Below are positions 46,426 to 57,857 of a stretch of 64,000 nt of DNA, piece after piece; position 1 is the first letter of the stretch, and the number at the start of each line of letters is the position of its first letter. Origin of the DNA: Trichosphaerium sp. ATCC 40318 (lineage: Eukaryota; Discosea; Flabellinia; Trichosidae); contig JALMLS010000011.1 in NCBI GenBank assembly GCA_038496445.1, positions 1-64,000 on the forward strand. The letters run 5' to 3'. Position numbers and translations under genes: made by a program. The notes beneath the pieces are model-generated. The model saw only the letters and a program-made list of their open reading frames with translations, was not told the DNA's origin and searched no databases.

Positions 46426-48669
46426 ATGGCCGAACCAACATCGCTACAAGAATTACCTGACTATGTTAATATGAAAGTTACCACCTCAAGCGAGTTTGCG
46501 TTGCGTGGTTTGTCAAATAAGATAAAGGTTGATAAAAATAGCTTAGGCGTGTGTAATAGGCACTAATGGTATCATTCATAGGTGTTATTTGAAATTAAAA
46601 CGGACCATCCACCACAAGACCAAGAACCGAAAAAAAGGAGGCCTCTTAACCTTGCTATAGTACTAGATAGGTATTGTGTTTAATTCAAACGATTCTATTG
46701 TGTAATACCGGCGATAATGGCTAAAACGGCTTTAGGTCTGGTTCTATGCGTGGTGACAAACTAACCAACGCTAAAAAAGCTATTTGTAAAGTCATTCAAA
46801 ATTTGGGGACAGAAGATGTGTTACACTTTGTCGTATACGATTCAAAGGTGCAGACAATATTCCAAAACGCTAGCGTCACCAAAGAGACAAGGTGAGTTTT
46901 CAGTTAAAAATGAATGTCTAAGTTGTCAAATCCTTCTAGAAGCTCCTTGGAAACTCAGGTTAAAGCTATAAAACCGAAGGGCATGACGAATTTATGGTAT
47001 GGGTTTTTAATCGGATTAAAACCCTTAAGCGGCTGTAAAAATTTATTCTATGCGTAGGGGAGGTGTATCTCAGGCTGCAGAGTTAATAAAGGAACATAAT
47101 AAAGAAGGAGCAACAAAACGGTAGGTTCAAAGAATTAAATCAATTCGCGAAAAAAAACTTTTCACATTTTTCTTAGTGGTCACTTTGTAATTTTTTTTTT
47201 TCAGGATATTTTTGTTCTCTGATGGTATTGTTAACAAAGGAGTGAAGAAAAGTACAGATATTCATGAAATGTACGGATCACTAAGCCATGCGCTTGAATA
47301 GGTTTAAATGGAAAACGTCGCTTGCGCGATGTTTTTTTTTTTGTGTTTTTTTTTCTTTTTAGCGCTTTTATAACAAGTTCTGGTTTATTGGATGATTACT
47401 GAAAACGGATTTTAGGGTTTCTGATCTATACCATTCACAAGATGTAAAAGTATCCGCATTTGGTCTTGGAGAGGTACGCATACATTGTAAACTACACGCA
47501 ATCTAAGAAGAAGTTTCTTCATTTTCGTTTTTTCGAAAATTTGATAGTTTGTTTAACAACGGCCTTTTGTTTAGGATTTTGACGAAGACTTGATGAGAAA
47601 CATAGCAGAATTTGGCACAGGCACCTACTTTTTTATAGAGGGCGCTTCAGGTACGTTTACAAAGAACTAAGGTTCACGTCAAAGTGTCTAACCTAACATT
47701 TTTAGCTATCGTCAAATTTGTTGATTTTGCACTCACTGGCCTATTGAAGGCTATCGGATCTGATACAAAACTCAAAATTCGTGGCAAAAACTGTGCGTAA
47801 TTTTAATTAAAGCAACAAAATATGTTGTTTTGATTGTCTATGACGATCTCTCTTCTAATAACTATTTTTAGCAGCTACTTTGACGAAAATATACGGTCAC
47901 AAAGATTTAGTACAAGGAGCACTCTTAGATGACCTTAAACAAGATAACTCACGTGAAGTTGTAGCTGTATTAGAGGTTAAACCTACAGAGCATGTTGTAG
48001 AAGAAGAGGTAACTCATTTTTTTGGATAATTTTTTCGTTTTCTTATTTTTCCAACTATAGCTACTCACTTGGGAGTTATCTTATGTTCCATCTGCTTTAA
48101 ATGACGAAAAACCTTCTAATGAACGCGTTGGTACGCTTGCAACTTTTTTTTCGGATGTTCTAATTTTGGTTTTTTCTCATTTTTTTTAGTTGGTTCTGGT
48201 GTGGTTACTATCAAGTATACTGACGATGAAGACACTTTTAATTCATCTATGAATGTTAACGTAGAAGTGGCAGAAGCGTTACAGATCGTAAGATAATAAC
48301 GGTTTTTTTTATCAACAAATTCTAATTTTATTCCTATGTAGGCATCCGAGATTGACGCAGAAGTCATTACATTACTTGATAGCAAAAAAACAGACGAAGC
48401 TGTAGAATCACAAGAGCGTCAGATAACAATGCTTAAAGCACTCGTAGAGAAAGATGAGTCAGGTAGAGTTAAAGCTCTATTAGAACAGGTATTTTCAAAT
48501 TTGTTTTATTAAACATTTATTTACCCTCCCTTCCTAGACTGAATCCGCTCTTGCTAATTTGAAGAAAGAAGGCAACTCTAGAAAGGTTAGAAAGCAAGTA
48601 CAACACCAGGGATACATGAAGCGTCGTGCATCAATTGGATACACTGCTGGTTATTGTTCTTTTGATTAA
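46426..48669 (+). CDS. VWA-domain protein
   Basis: The ATG at 46426 gives MAEPTSLQELPDYVNMKVTT, then VLFEIKTDHPPQDQEPKKRR. The von Willebrand A domain follows: PLNLAIVLDRSGSMRGDKLT with an intact MIDAS D-x-S-x-S, VLHFVVYDSKVQTIFQNA, KPKGMTNLWGGVSQAAELI with the MIDAS Thr, and RIFLFSDGIVNKG with the MIDAS Asp. VSAFGLGEDFDEDLMRNIAE and GTYFFIEGASAIVKFVDFAL complete it. A beta-rich C-terminal part (LLTWELSYVPS; VVTIKYTDDEDTF) and a helical end (RQITMLKALVEKDES) finish at TAA 48667-48669. The layout is like secreted or cytosolic VWA proteins of the Ca-activated type, but no signal peptide is seen. It probably binds a protein partner through metal; the target is unknown. Confidence 0.85.
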
Positions 48670-49724
48670 GATTACTCAGAACGTGAAGCACAATGTTTCA
48701 TTTTTTTCACTTAGTTTTTACAAAAAAAGTGTAAAATAAATTATTACACTTGCCGTGATAGTAATAACCATTGTTTGACAGTATTAACAGAATATATATC
48801 ATGGCCATTAGAAGTAGTTTAACAAGTGTCTCCTTAAACAAAGGTGACTTTGTGTTGGACAGTACTTTTTGCTGTTTACTGCAATCAGTGCCATTTCTCA
48901 TTCATGTTGATTACTGTGGATTTAAGCGCTTGATTGGTACGTTCACAAGTTGTCTAAAACATTATGTATTATTAGCATTTCTATTCCGTGTACTTTCGTG
49001 ATTAAAAAAGAGGACGATGCCATTCCATGTTATAATCTGTAGCTTCCAAAAAGGCAGATACAATTTTGGTCGAAAGTGTTAAACGACTTGTGAAAATCAT
49101 AGGGCATAGTAAATTATTTACCTTCAACAATTGTCATACAGACTGAGGCATAAGCGAACTTAACTAATGTTTTTCCATTATGAATACAAGCAATATCATA
49201 TTCATAGGCCCAAATTGAATATTCACAGGCGTTTGGTGACAGGAGCTTTAAATTTGTAACACCTATGGTGTTGACACTTGGTACAAGATTACATGGGTCT
49301 CAATAGAGTGGCGGAAAGCAAGCCAGGGTATTTTGTAACGACTGTTGCTTCCTTCGATGTCCACTATTCGCTTTGATTGACTGTGGCTACGGCTATGGAG
49401 TTTGCTATGGAGGACAATTGATCCGTAGATGCAGTAAAGACCTAGAAGAGGGAGAGTTCTATGTTGACTGTGGTGAGAAGAAGCAATGTGAAAATACAGA
49501 AAAGGATTTAGCAGGAAGGGTTTAGTTTCCAAGTGGCAACTATGAAAGATATTCTTTGTTTTGTGCAGTGATTGACGGTGACAGTATCAACAATTTGGTT
49601 GTATTCATCCCAAAAAGTACAGCTGATTCTCCAACATACCAAGATTCAAGCACAGCATTACAACTATTCACTTTATTTCGACAAAGTGTTAGGTATCTTA
49701 AATTATTTTAGAGTTTTTTGATTA
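48670..49724. other. Intergenic region with no gene seen
   Basis: Several short frames on both strands lack coding character. No splice-consistent model was found. Confidence 0.4.
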
Positions 49725-51255
49725 CAGACACGTGATATTTCCAGTTTTTAGATTGAATAAAATCGTTTACTGTTAATCACTTGTACTTTCTCATGTAAAG
49801 AATCGTGGTATTTGTTCACGATGTTTCCCGATGGGATTTACATAAATAACAGAGTTATTAACAACCTATTGATAGTAGTGGCCTTCTAGTCACGTTCTTG
49901 CGTAAAGTGTGAGCGTGATTAACCCACAGAAGGCGTTTTAGTATGACTTTAAATATACATACCATTGAATAGGTTGATAACGCTCTAATACATTGTATTA
50001 ATACTTACTAACACTAAAAATCGCGAAAGAAGTGCTCGTGCAGCAAGGTGTGTATCGAGAAGACCAAAGTTGGTTATCGCATCATTCTTGTTTTCACTGA
50101 CTTGAAAAATAATCAAAATCAACAACAACCAACACACAACACAACAACAACCTTCAAAAACAACCAACCCAACAATGTCAAAACAAAGATCAACGACTGG
50201 AAACAAAAACAAGACAACAAAACGTGTTACTCAAAAGAAGAAACCAGCAAAGGCACCACCAACAGAGAAGCAACTTAGAATGAGAGAAGAAGCCAAACAA
50301 CGAAAACAACAAATGCTTCAAAAGAAAGCTCATGGAGAGAAAGTGTACGTTGCCGTTTTTGCTCATTCAAGCATTGGTTACTAACGCTCTTCGTGATAGT
50401 ACAAAGAAACCCTCAGTTAAACCTGCAACTGTTGGAGGAGGTGTCGGAGGAACATTCATGAAGTCACTGCGTATGTTCTCATATTTAGTGCTGTGAAATT
50501 TAGTCTAACAGTTTATGATAGCAAAACCTTGTGGTGTTGCTGGCTTGGGTCCGTGTGTCGGAATCATCAGCCCAAATCCAAATGGTACAAATTATTGTGC
50601 TCATATCAGCGACTCTTGTTCAATGAAGACGTGGTGGACAACATACGACAAGGTTCAAAAAGCAGTTCGAACTGCTTGGATTGAAGAAAAAATCAAATCT
50701 GGTTTAGGTACTTGTTGCTTTGTTACTTTTGATCGATGTATGACTCACCCTCTCGCCTAGGAAATCAACCAATCAGCAAAAGAACGTTTTACGTCATGAC
50801 AGGAATGCCAAAAGCCAATGCAACACTTGCAGCTGTACTTGAGGTGTTGAAGGGTGCTCGCAAAGTGGTAAACAAAACAGGATGTCAAGGGTTTAAAAGT
50901 GGATTCTACTTGGATTCCAAGGGTTCTATTCATCCACTTGTTGAGCCTGATGCACTTTGGGCATGTGGTTGGGGTAAAGATACAAAACAAGCACAACGTT
51001 ACAAGAAGATGCCAAATAACAAGATCAATGGAGATGGCGTATTTGAAGTACCTGATATGAAAAAGTTTGATAAAGTTGTTGAACAAGTTCGTAAAGCAAA
51101 GAAGGGTTTGGTCAGTAAAGATGACCCAGCACTCAAGAAATTCAGACCAGTGTTGGCCAAAGTATGAACGCACACCTAATTTCTTACCATTGACTGAATG
51201 TTATGTAAATACTGTTAATAAACACAACTTTAAATCAACATCAGTTTTTTACTAG
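49725..51255 (+). repeat. Duplicated block, copy A (gene plus flanks)
   Basis: This block carries the plus-strand copy of the Cys/His family gene. Its upstream 450 bp (from ACACGTGATATTTCC) match, inverted, the region 54.1-54.56 kb next to copy B. The 190 bp nearest the gene match the 5' flank of copy C. The 90 bp after the stop match the 3' flank of copy C but not of B. Confidence 0.85.
50175..51167 (+). CDS. Unknown basic family with CheD-like Cys/His signature, copy A
   Basis: There are four exons. Exon 1 starts at 50175 (MSKQRSTTGNKNKTTKRVTQ) and is Lys/Gln-rich. A GTGTACG... intron of about 50 nt leads to TKKPSVKPATVGGGVGGTFM. The third exon has KPCGVAGLGPCVGIISPNPN followed by GTNYCAHISDSCSMKTWW. 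The last exon has RTFYVMTGMPKANATLAAVL, GFKSGFYLDSKGSIHPLVEP and ends RPVLAKV, TGA at 51165-51167. The protein has about 275 residues. The GLGPCVG...CAHI spacing (Cys to His 16 residues) resembles the catalytic Cys/His of the CheD/CNF-type cysteine amidase fold. The Thr of that triad is not visible, so the match is suggestive only. The N-terminal basic tail suggests nuclear or nucleic-acid association. Confidence 0.75.
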
Positions 51256-52023
51256 CTATTTTTGTTCACTCAAACCGAACAACACTAACAAGTCTGAGCA
51301 TTCATGACATTGTCTTAGGGATATGATTATTACTATGACGTTATCGGAAAATTACGTGCTGGGCAATATCAGCATGCGAAAAGAAGACTGAATCCAAAAC
51401 ATCCTTGTTGTAGAATGAATCAACTACTATCTACATAGCATAGTTCTATGATTCTGGCTATGACGGTCTTTCTTTAACACTGGTTCTCGTAAACCCAAAA
51501 GTGTACAGCAAATATCCCTTTCCACATGGGTGCCCAAGTTGAAGATGTGGTGTCTAATAAGCGTTTATTGTCTTTGTTCAAATACGATTGATACCTATGA
51601 ACTAAAAGGAAGCTCTGTGAGGTCTGATGCACTAATTATAAACAATGAAGGACATTGATCTCTGATTCTTCTCTTGCATCCTGAATTAAGCATTTTACTC
51701 CTTGTTTTGGCTTCATCTGGTGACCTACTGTCGTATCAACTCCTTGAATTCATTGCAGTCTTATTTTAATATGTACCACAAGACAATCACTGTTTTGCTA
51801 TCGCTGGCACAAAATTCTACAGGCATAAAGTTTTGGTCTCAATCTTCTTTATACTCTTGCGTATATACATAAAGCTTCATCCTTGGGAAAAATATGAGCA
51901 AGAAATAAGAAAAAACAAAGAATCGCGTACTTTCGGGAAAATAGTCTGCACAGATGATTTCCCTTTACTATATATACGTGTATTTCAATATCATCTCTCG
52001 TTGTAGTTTTCAGTGACATCCAG
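51256..52023. other. Region between copy A and an F-box gene
   Basis: A minus-strand frame at 51849-52109 overlaps the end of the F-box gene and may be an alternative 3' exon. Otherwise nothing is supported. Confidence 0.35.
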
Positions 52024-52465
52024 TTATAACTTCCATGCAGGAGTTGATAGTACGTGAGCAAAACTTGATCTGTGATCAAGCCAGTCAAAATAATGCCACA
52101 GCTTCTCAAGATTAGATGAAGCTATAATCCTTTCTTCTTCTACAGGTGGCTTATTTAAACCAGTTGTATAGAACTCTTTGAGATTTGAAAATACTTTCAA
52201 TATCTGTGAGTGAATGCCCTCACGCTCCTCACCTACAAGAAAAGTTGATATTGAAATGTAATGAAAATACTGAGAATGTGTTAGAACTAAAGCACGTACA
52301 CATAGAACCGAAATACTGTTCCATTGCTTACAAACAGTTCTACTAACTCTTGCTAGCACTACATTAGTTTGATTATGCGTATTACCCGACAATAAATAAC
52401 GTTTTATCAGCCATACCAGAGAATAAGTGAAAAAACAACTCTAAAGGAAGCTGTGATATTTCCAT
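52024..52465 (-). CDS. Short F-box protein
   Basis: The ATG at 52465 gives MEISQLPLELFFHLFS. A 59-nt GTATGG...ATGTAG intron joins it to VLARVSRTVCKQWNSIS, a textbook F-box. A second intron (GTACGTGC...TTGTAG) leads to GEEREGIHSQILKVFSNLKE and EERIIASSNLEKLWHYFDWL, ending TPAWKL and a stop near 52024. The model has about 120 residues, short for an F-box protein, so it may be truncated or continue into the frame at 51849. It lies between two copies of the Cys/His family. Confidence 0.6.
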
Positions 52466-53131
52466 GAGAGGGTGGGCTGAGTTAGGTGTAAAGTTTGTTC
52501 ATAAGGCACTTAACTCTACGCCTGATTTTTTCGGGACGGTTGGAACATATACAACCTTTTACAACTCTGCAAGCTTACCAATAGTGTATCCTTATGGAGT
52601 ACTTTACGTAAGCATAAGTACAGAAAGCCACGTGCCTGCTACTAATCGGGAGTGGTGTTTTACAAAGTAGTCTAAAGGTAAAATAAACTAGCAGGTTTAT
52701 GTTGTTCTAAAACTCACACTAAAGGTGAAGCTAGTGTCAACAAATACAATTCAGTTATTACCCCAACAAAAAATTAAGCATCCATGCTTACAACACAGGA
52801 AGGAGATTCAGACTAAACGTAGATAACAAAGTTCACTGTGTTTCAGTTTTAAGATTGAACAAATGGAAACCTGCCTACAGCCGTACACTCTTGAACAAGT
52901 TGACATAGCTCCAGAGGCTGCAAATAATCAACAATGTTAGTATTTTAATGGCTCTCCCTTGATGCTGTACTTGTGGACCACCAAGCAGTAACTCATAGCA
53001 TCAAGCTTCGAACATTTAACTGTCCGTGATTAACTAAGCTGAATAAAATAAAATAGTATTGACAAAAGGTTTCTTTATTTACAGTAGTATTTACAGACTT
53101 ATCATCCAATGATACGAAATTACACGTCCGC
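52466..53131. other. Intergenic region with no gene seen
   Basis: There is a plus-strand frame of 68 codons with no features, and AT-rich sequence. This is also the 3' flank of copy B, which does not match the 3' flanks of A and C. Confidence 0.4.
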
Positions 53132-54113
53132 TTATACCTTTGCTAATGCAGATCTGAACTTATTGAGTGCTGGATCATCTTTACTTGCCAAAGTCTTCTT
53201 TGCTTTACGAACTTGTTCAACAACTTTATCAAACTTTTTCATATCAGGTACTTCAAATACGCCATCTCCATTGATCTTGTTATTTGGCATCTTCTTATAT
53301 CGTTGTGCTTGTTTTGTGTCTTTACCCCAACCACATGCCCAAAGTGCATCAGGCTCAACAAGTGGATGAATGGAACCTTTTGAATCCAAGTAGAATCCAC
53401 TTTTAAACCCTTGACATCCTGTTTTGTTTATCACTTTGCGAGCGCCCTTCAACACCTCAAGTACAGCTGCAAGTGTTGCATTAGCTTTTGGCATTCCTGT
53501 CATGACGTAGAACGTTCTTTTGCTGATTGGTTGATTTCCTAGACAAGAGGGTGAGTCATACATCGATCAAAAGTAACAAAGCAACAAGTACCTAAACCAG
53601 ATTTGATTTTTTCTTCAATCCAAGCAGTTCTGACTGCTTTTTGAACCTTGTCGTATGTTGTCCACCACGTCTTCATTGAACAAGAGTCGCTGATATGAGC
53701 ACAATAATTTGTACCATTTGGATTTGGGCTGATGATTCCGACACACGGACCCAAGCCAGCAACACCACAAGGTTTTGCTATCATAAACTGTTAGACTAAA
53801 TTTCACAGCACTAAATATGAGAACATACGCAGTGACTTCATGAATGTTCCTCCGACACCTCCTCCAACAGTTGCAGGTTTAACTGAGGGTTTCTTTGTAC
53901 TATCATGAGTTAGAATACAAAATAGATGAAACCAAAGACGTACACTTTCTCTCCATGAGCTTTCTTTTGAAGCATTTGTTGTTTTCGTTGTTTGGCTTCT
54001 TCTCTCATTCGAAGTTGCTTCTCTGTTGGTGGTGCCTTTGCTGGTTTCTTCTTTTGAGTGACACGTTTTGTTGTCTTGTTTTTGTTTCCAGTTGTTGATC
54101 TTTGTTTTGACAT
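53132..54113 (-). CDS. Unknown basic family with CheD-like Cys/His signature, copy B
   Basis: Same four-exon layout as copy A on the opposite strand, ATG at 54113, stop at 53132. The GLGPCVG and CAHI motifs are intact. It differs from A and C near the C-terminus (KKTLASKDDPALNKFRSALA) and has Ile for Val in ARKVINKTG. The first intron has an unrelated middle (GTACGTCTTTGG...) although its borders are kept. Same uncertainty of function as copy A. Confidence 0.72.
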
Positions 54114-54565
54114 TGTTAGGTTGGTTGTTTTTGAAGGTTGTTGTTGTGTTGTGTGTTGGTTGTTGTTGATTTTGATTTTTTTCAAGTCAGTGAAAACAAA
54201 TGATGCGACAACAAATTTTGTTTTTTTGTTTGCTCGATACACACTTTGTTACACGTCCATTAATCTCGCGATTTTTAGTGCTACCAAGTGGCACTGCCTA
54301 CGTAGAGCGTTATCAACCTATTCAATGGTATGTGTATATATTATTGTCTATACTACCGCTTTGATGGGTTAATAACGCTTATGTTGATACTAAAAACGCG
54401 ACAAGAAGCCCACTACTATCGATAGGTTGTTAATAACTTATTTATGTGAAATCTCATCGGGAAACATCGTGAACAACGCGAATCTTTACATGCGAATGTA
54501 CGATCCCACAAACCGATTTTGTACAATCTAAATAAGGGAAATATCACGTGTCACTGCGTAATCAA
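53132..54565 (-). repeat. Duplicated block, copy B
   Basis: It contains copy B and a 450-bp upstream flank that matches, with substitutions and small gaps, the flank of copy A. A and B therefore form an inverted pair. Confidence 0.8.
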
Positions 54566-55394
54566 CACTTTTGGGATGAAAAATAATACTAAGTTAGTTT
54601 ATGTCTCGATATTTGTAATGTACTTAGATAGAATAAAACACACTTAACTACAACTCGTACCTCGCACCTTTTCTCGTAACATTTTAGGATTATAGACACC
54701 CAGTAGCGTTTGATGAATTGCTCGTTTTAAACTCGAGTCCAGAATCAGAATTAAACTATACAAGTTTGTTAAGGTTTGAGCTTGTACTCATGTCACATAC
54801 TTGGATAGAAGCACTATACTCCTCGTTGGCACGTTTAATGCCATTGTTTAAATTAGAAAATACTATTGAATACACCTTACTTGTTTCAGAAAGGTTATAT
54901 CCATACTGTTCATAGAAACCCTGTATCAGCGATGTGATACTACCATAATCTTTTGTTGGAGGAAATATTACATCATATGAGAACTGGAAGCTGTATTAAG
55001 CGTTGGTACATTGCAAGAATGACAAAGAATAAACGGTTGAGCATACACCAATCGGGATGAGTAAACTGCCAACACCACAAAGCTGTTACAATAAAGGTTG
55101 TCTTGCTGTGCTTGAATGTCGGTCAGAGAATCAGTTGTATGTTTTGGCTGCCACATGCTGGTGAGAGACCCATGTTTTCAGTTGTCTACAAACAGTCTAA
55201 AGCCAGGTTTTGGTTTAGGCAATTAATAGCAAGATAACGTTTGTTCCATAGTATTTTCAATATCGGCATTGTACTATCCCCATGGTACATGAGATCTGCG
55301 AGGGTAATGTCATGAGTACTCAGCCTTGTTTACATTGTTCAGTTTGAGTTTACTCTGAAAAATCCTGCTAGTTTAATCAGCACCCAACAACAAG
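54566..55394. other. Intergenic region with no gene seen
   Basis: A plus-strand frame of 65 codons at 54718-54915 and a minus frame at 54968-55156 have no recognisable content. Confidence 0.4.
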
Positions 55395-56662
55395 ATAGAC
55401 AAACTGATGTTGATTAAAGTTGTGTTTATTAACAGTATTTACATAATCAATGGTAAGAAATTAGGTGTGCGTTCATACTTTTGCTAACACTGGTCTGAAT
55501 TTCTTGAGTGCTGGATCATCTTTACTGACCAAACCCTTCTTTGCTTTACGAACTTGTTCAACAACTTTATCAAACTTTTTCATATCAGGTACTTCAAATA
55601 CGCCATCTCCATTGATCTTGTTATTTGGCATCTTCTTATATCGTTGTGCTTGTTTTGTGTCTTTACCCCAACCACATGCCCAAAGTGCATCAGGCTCAAC
55701 AAGTGGATGAATGGAACCTTTTGAATCCAAGTAGAATCCACTTTTAAACCCTTGACATCCTGTTTTGTTTACCACTTTGCGAGCGCCCTTCAACACCTCA
55801 AGTACAGCTGCAAGTGTTGCATTGGCTTTTGGCATTCCTGTCATGACGTAAAACGTTCTTTTGCTGATTGGTTGATTTCCTAGGCGAGAGGGTGAGTCAT
55901 ACATCGATCAAAAGCAACAAGTACCTAAACCAGATTTGATTTTTTCTTCAATCCAAGCAGTTCTGACTGCTTTTTGAACCTTGTCGTATGTTGTCCACCA
56001 TGTCTTCATTGAACAAGAATCGCTTATATGAGCACAATAATTTGTACCATTTGGATTTGGGCTGATGATGCCGACACATGGACCCAAACCGGCAACACCA
56101 CAAGGTTTTGCTATCATAAACTGTTAGCTACATCACAGGTTTTAGAACATACGCAATGACTTCATGAATGTTCCTCCGACACCTCCTCCAACAGTTGCAG
56201 GTTTAACTGAGGGTTTCTTTGTACTATCACGAAGAGCGTTAGTAACCAATGCTTGAATGAGCAAAAACGGCAACGTACACTTTCTCTCCATGAGCTTTCT
56301 TTTGAAGCATTTGCTGTTTTCGTTGTTTGGCTTCTTCTCTCATTCTAAGTTGCTTCTCTGTTGGTGGTGCCTTTGCTGGTTTCTTCTTTTGAGTGACACG
56401 TTTTGTTGTCTTGTTTTTGTTTCCAGTCGTTGATCTTTGTTTTGACATTGTTAGGTTGGTTGTTTTTGAAGCTTGTTGTTGTGTTGTGTGTTGGTTGTTG
56501 TTGATTTTGATTATTTTTCAAGTCAGTGAAAACAAGAATGATGCGATAACCAACTTTGGTCTTCTCGATACACACCTTGCTGCACGAGCACTTCTTTCGC
56601 GATTTTTAGTGTTAGTAAGTATTAATACAATGTATTAGAGCTTTATCAACCTATTCAATGGT
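55395..56662 (-). repeat. Duplicated block, copy C
   Basis: It shares the 3' flank (TTAAAGTTGTGTTTATTAAC...) and the 190-bp 5' flank up to ACCATTGAATAGGTTGATAA with copy A. Sequence diverges beyond those points. Confidence 0.85.
55473..56448 (-). CDS. Unknown basic family with CheD-like Cys/His signature, copy C
   Basis: The ATG at 56448 and stop at 55473 bound four exons as in copies A and B. The last exon (143-codon frame) encodes exactly the same peptide as copy A despite silent differences, and exon 1 is also identical. The GLGPCVG and CAHI motifs are intact. The third intron keeps the position but its sequence is shorter. Identical protein with silent drift suggests selection or recent gene conversion. 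Confidence 0.75.
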
Positions 56663-57857
56663 GTATAAATTTAGTCCTATTAATTATGTGTGAAGACGCT
56701 CTAATCGTGGTTACAAGCCTTCTTCTATGCTAGCACAACACAAGACGAGCCAGCAGCAATTTTTACGTGATGAAATATTTGTCGCGAAATGCCGTGAAAA
56801 CCAAAAAATCACGTGATTTTTATTGCAACGATTCACCTTGCGCAACGCGGATTACATTGTTCTGTTGATCTTTTCCCAGTATCTACGCTGTGGTTAGTAA
56901 AAAAACACTTAAGTTTTTAATTGTTTCGAGTTGAGCGTACTCTACTCCAACCAATGCCTTGATGCCTTCAATTGCTACAACACCAATATATTGTTCGTAT
57001 CAAGCAAGAACAGGTATAGGGCAAAATATGCAACCTGTCGTTTCAAGAGAAATAACAAAACTTACGAAATAGCAGGTAGCATATTTTGTTGTAGATTTTT
57101 TCACACTTACGACGGTCAATATAACGTAACTTGGGGCTTTTGTTCGTGGTAATCACACTCGGCTTCAGTTGATTATTATTGCTTTCAACTATTAACACTG
57201 GCGCCGTAGAGTAATACAGTGGAATCAAGACCAACACAGGATGTCCGAATTAGTTAATTTGAAAATTTCTAACTCCTTATGTTAGAATTGCAGCGTCACC
57301 TTTCTTTTGTATTAGTGCTGGGTATAGACTACCTTTGTCTTTTTACTGAAACTATTAATCTAAAAGCATGTAGTTCTTGGTGCACCTAAAGGGGGTCAGG
57401 TATGTTAGTGCAAACAGCTCTCATAGTTTTTTCCAATATTGCAAATCTGTGGAGCATTGAAATAGGCTTCAATGAACTACAGGCCTGAACCTTGTAACCA
57501 ACAAACATTTCAGCTCTGCGAGTTCTATCAGAAGTTCTGCAATTTAGCAGATCTCTCAAATCTGCCAAATCTACTTGAAGATCTGTATGTTTCTTATTTT
57601 TCTCGACACTTGCTTGCAACAGACAATTATTGCCCAATTAATATTACGGCAGGAAACATTGGAGAGTATTTCAAATTTCGTTGGGATGTCCCAAAAACAA
57701 CACATGTCATTGCATTAAGAGTTGTTGGCTCTTGACGTTTTGTTCTTTTCGACATTGCTTTAGAATAAAACCCGGCCCATCGAGTCGTCATCAAAAAAGT
57801 CAACTTATGTAAACCCAAAAATTGTGGATTTCACAATAAAGAACACGTAACTCCCCA
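56663..57857. other. Region with only weak coding candidates
   Basis: A minus-strand candidate (57.39-57.75 kb) includes MSKRTKRQEPTTLNAMT and VDLADLRDLLNCRTSDRTRR. A plus frame over the same stretch (57472-57735) is equally open. Neither has a known domain. Confidence 0.3.

Noticed and set aside
50757-51173. Minus-strand frame opposite copy A's last exon
   Set aside because: It is the antisense of a conserved exon; conservation among the three copies follows the sense protein.
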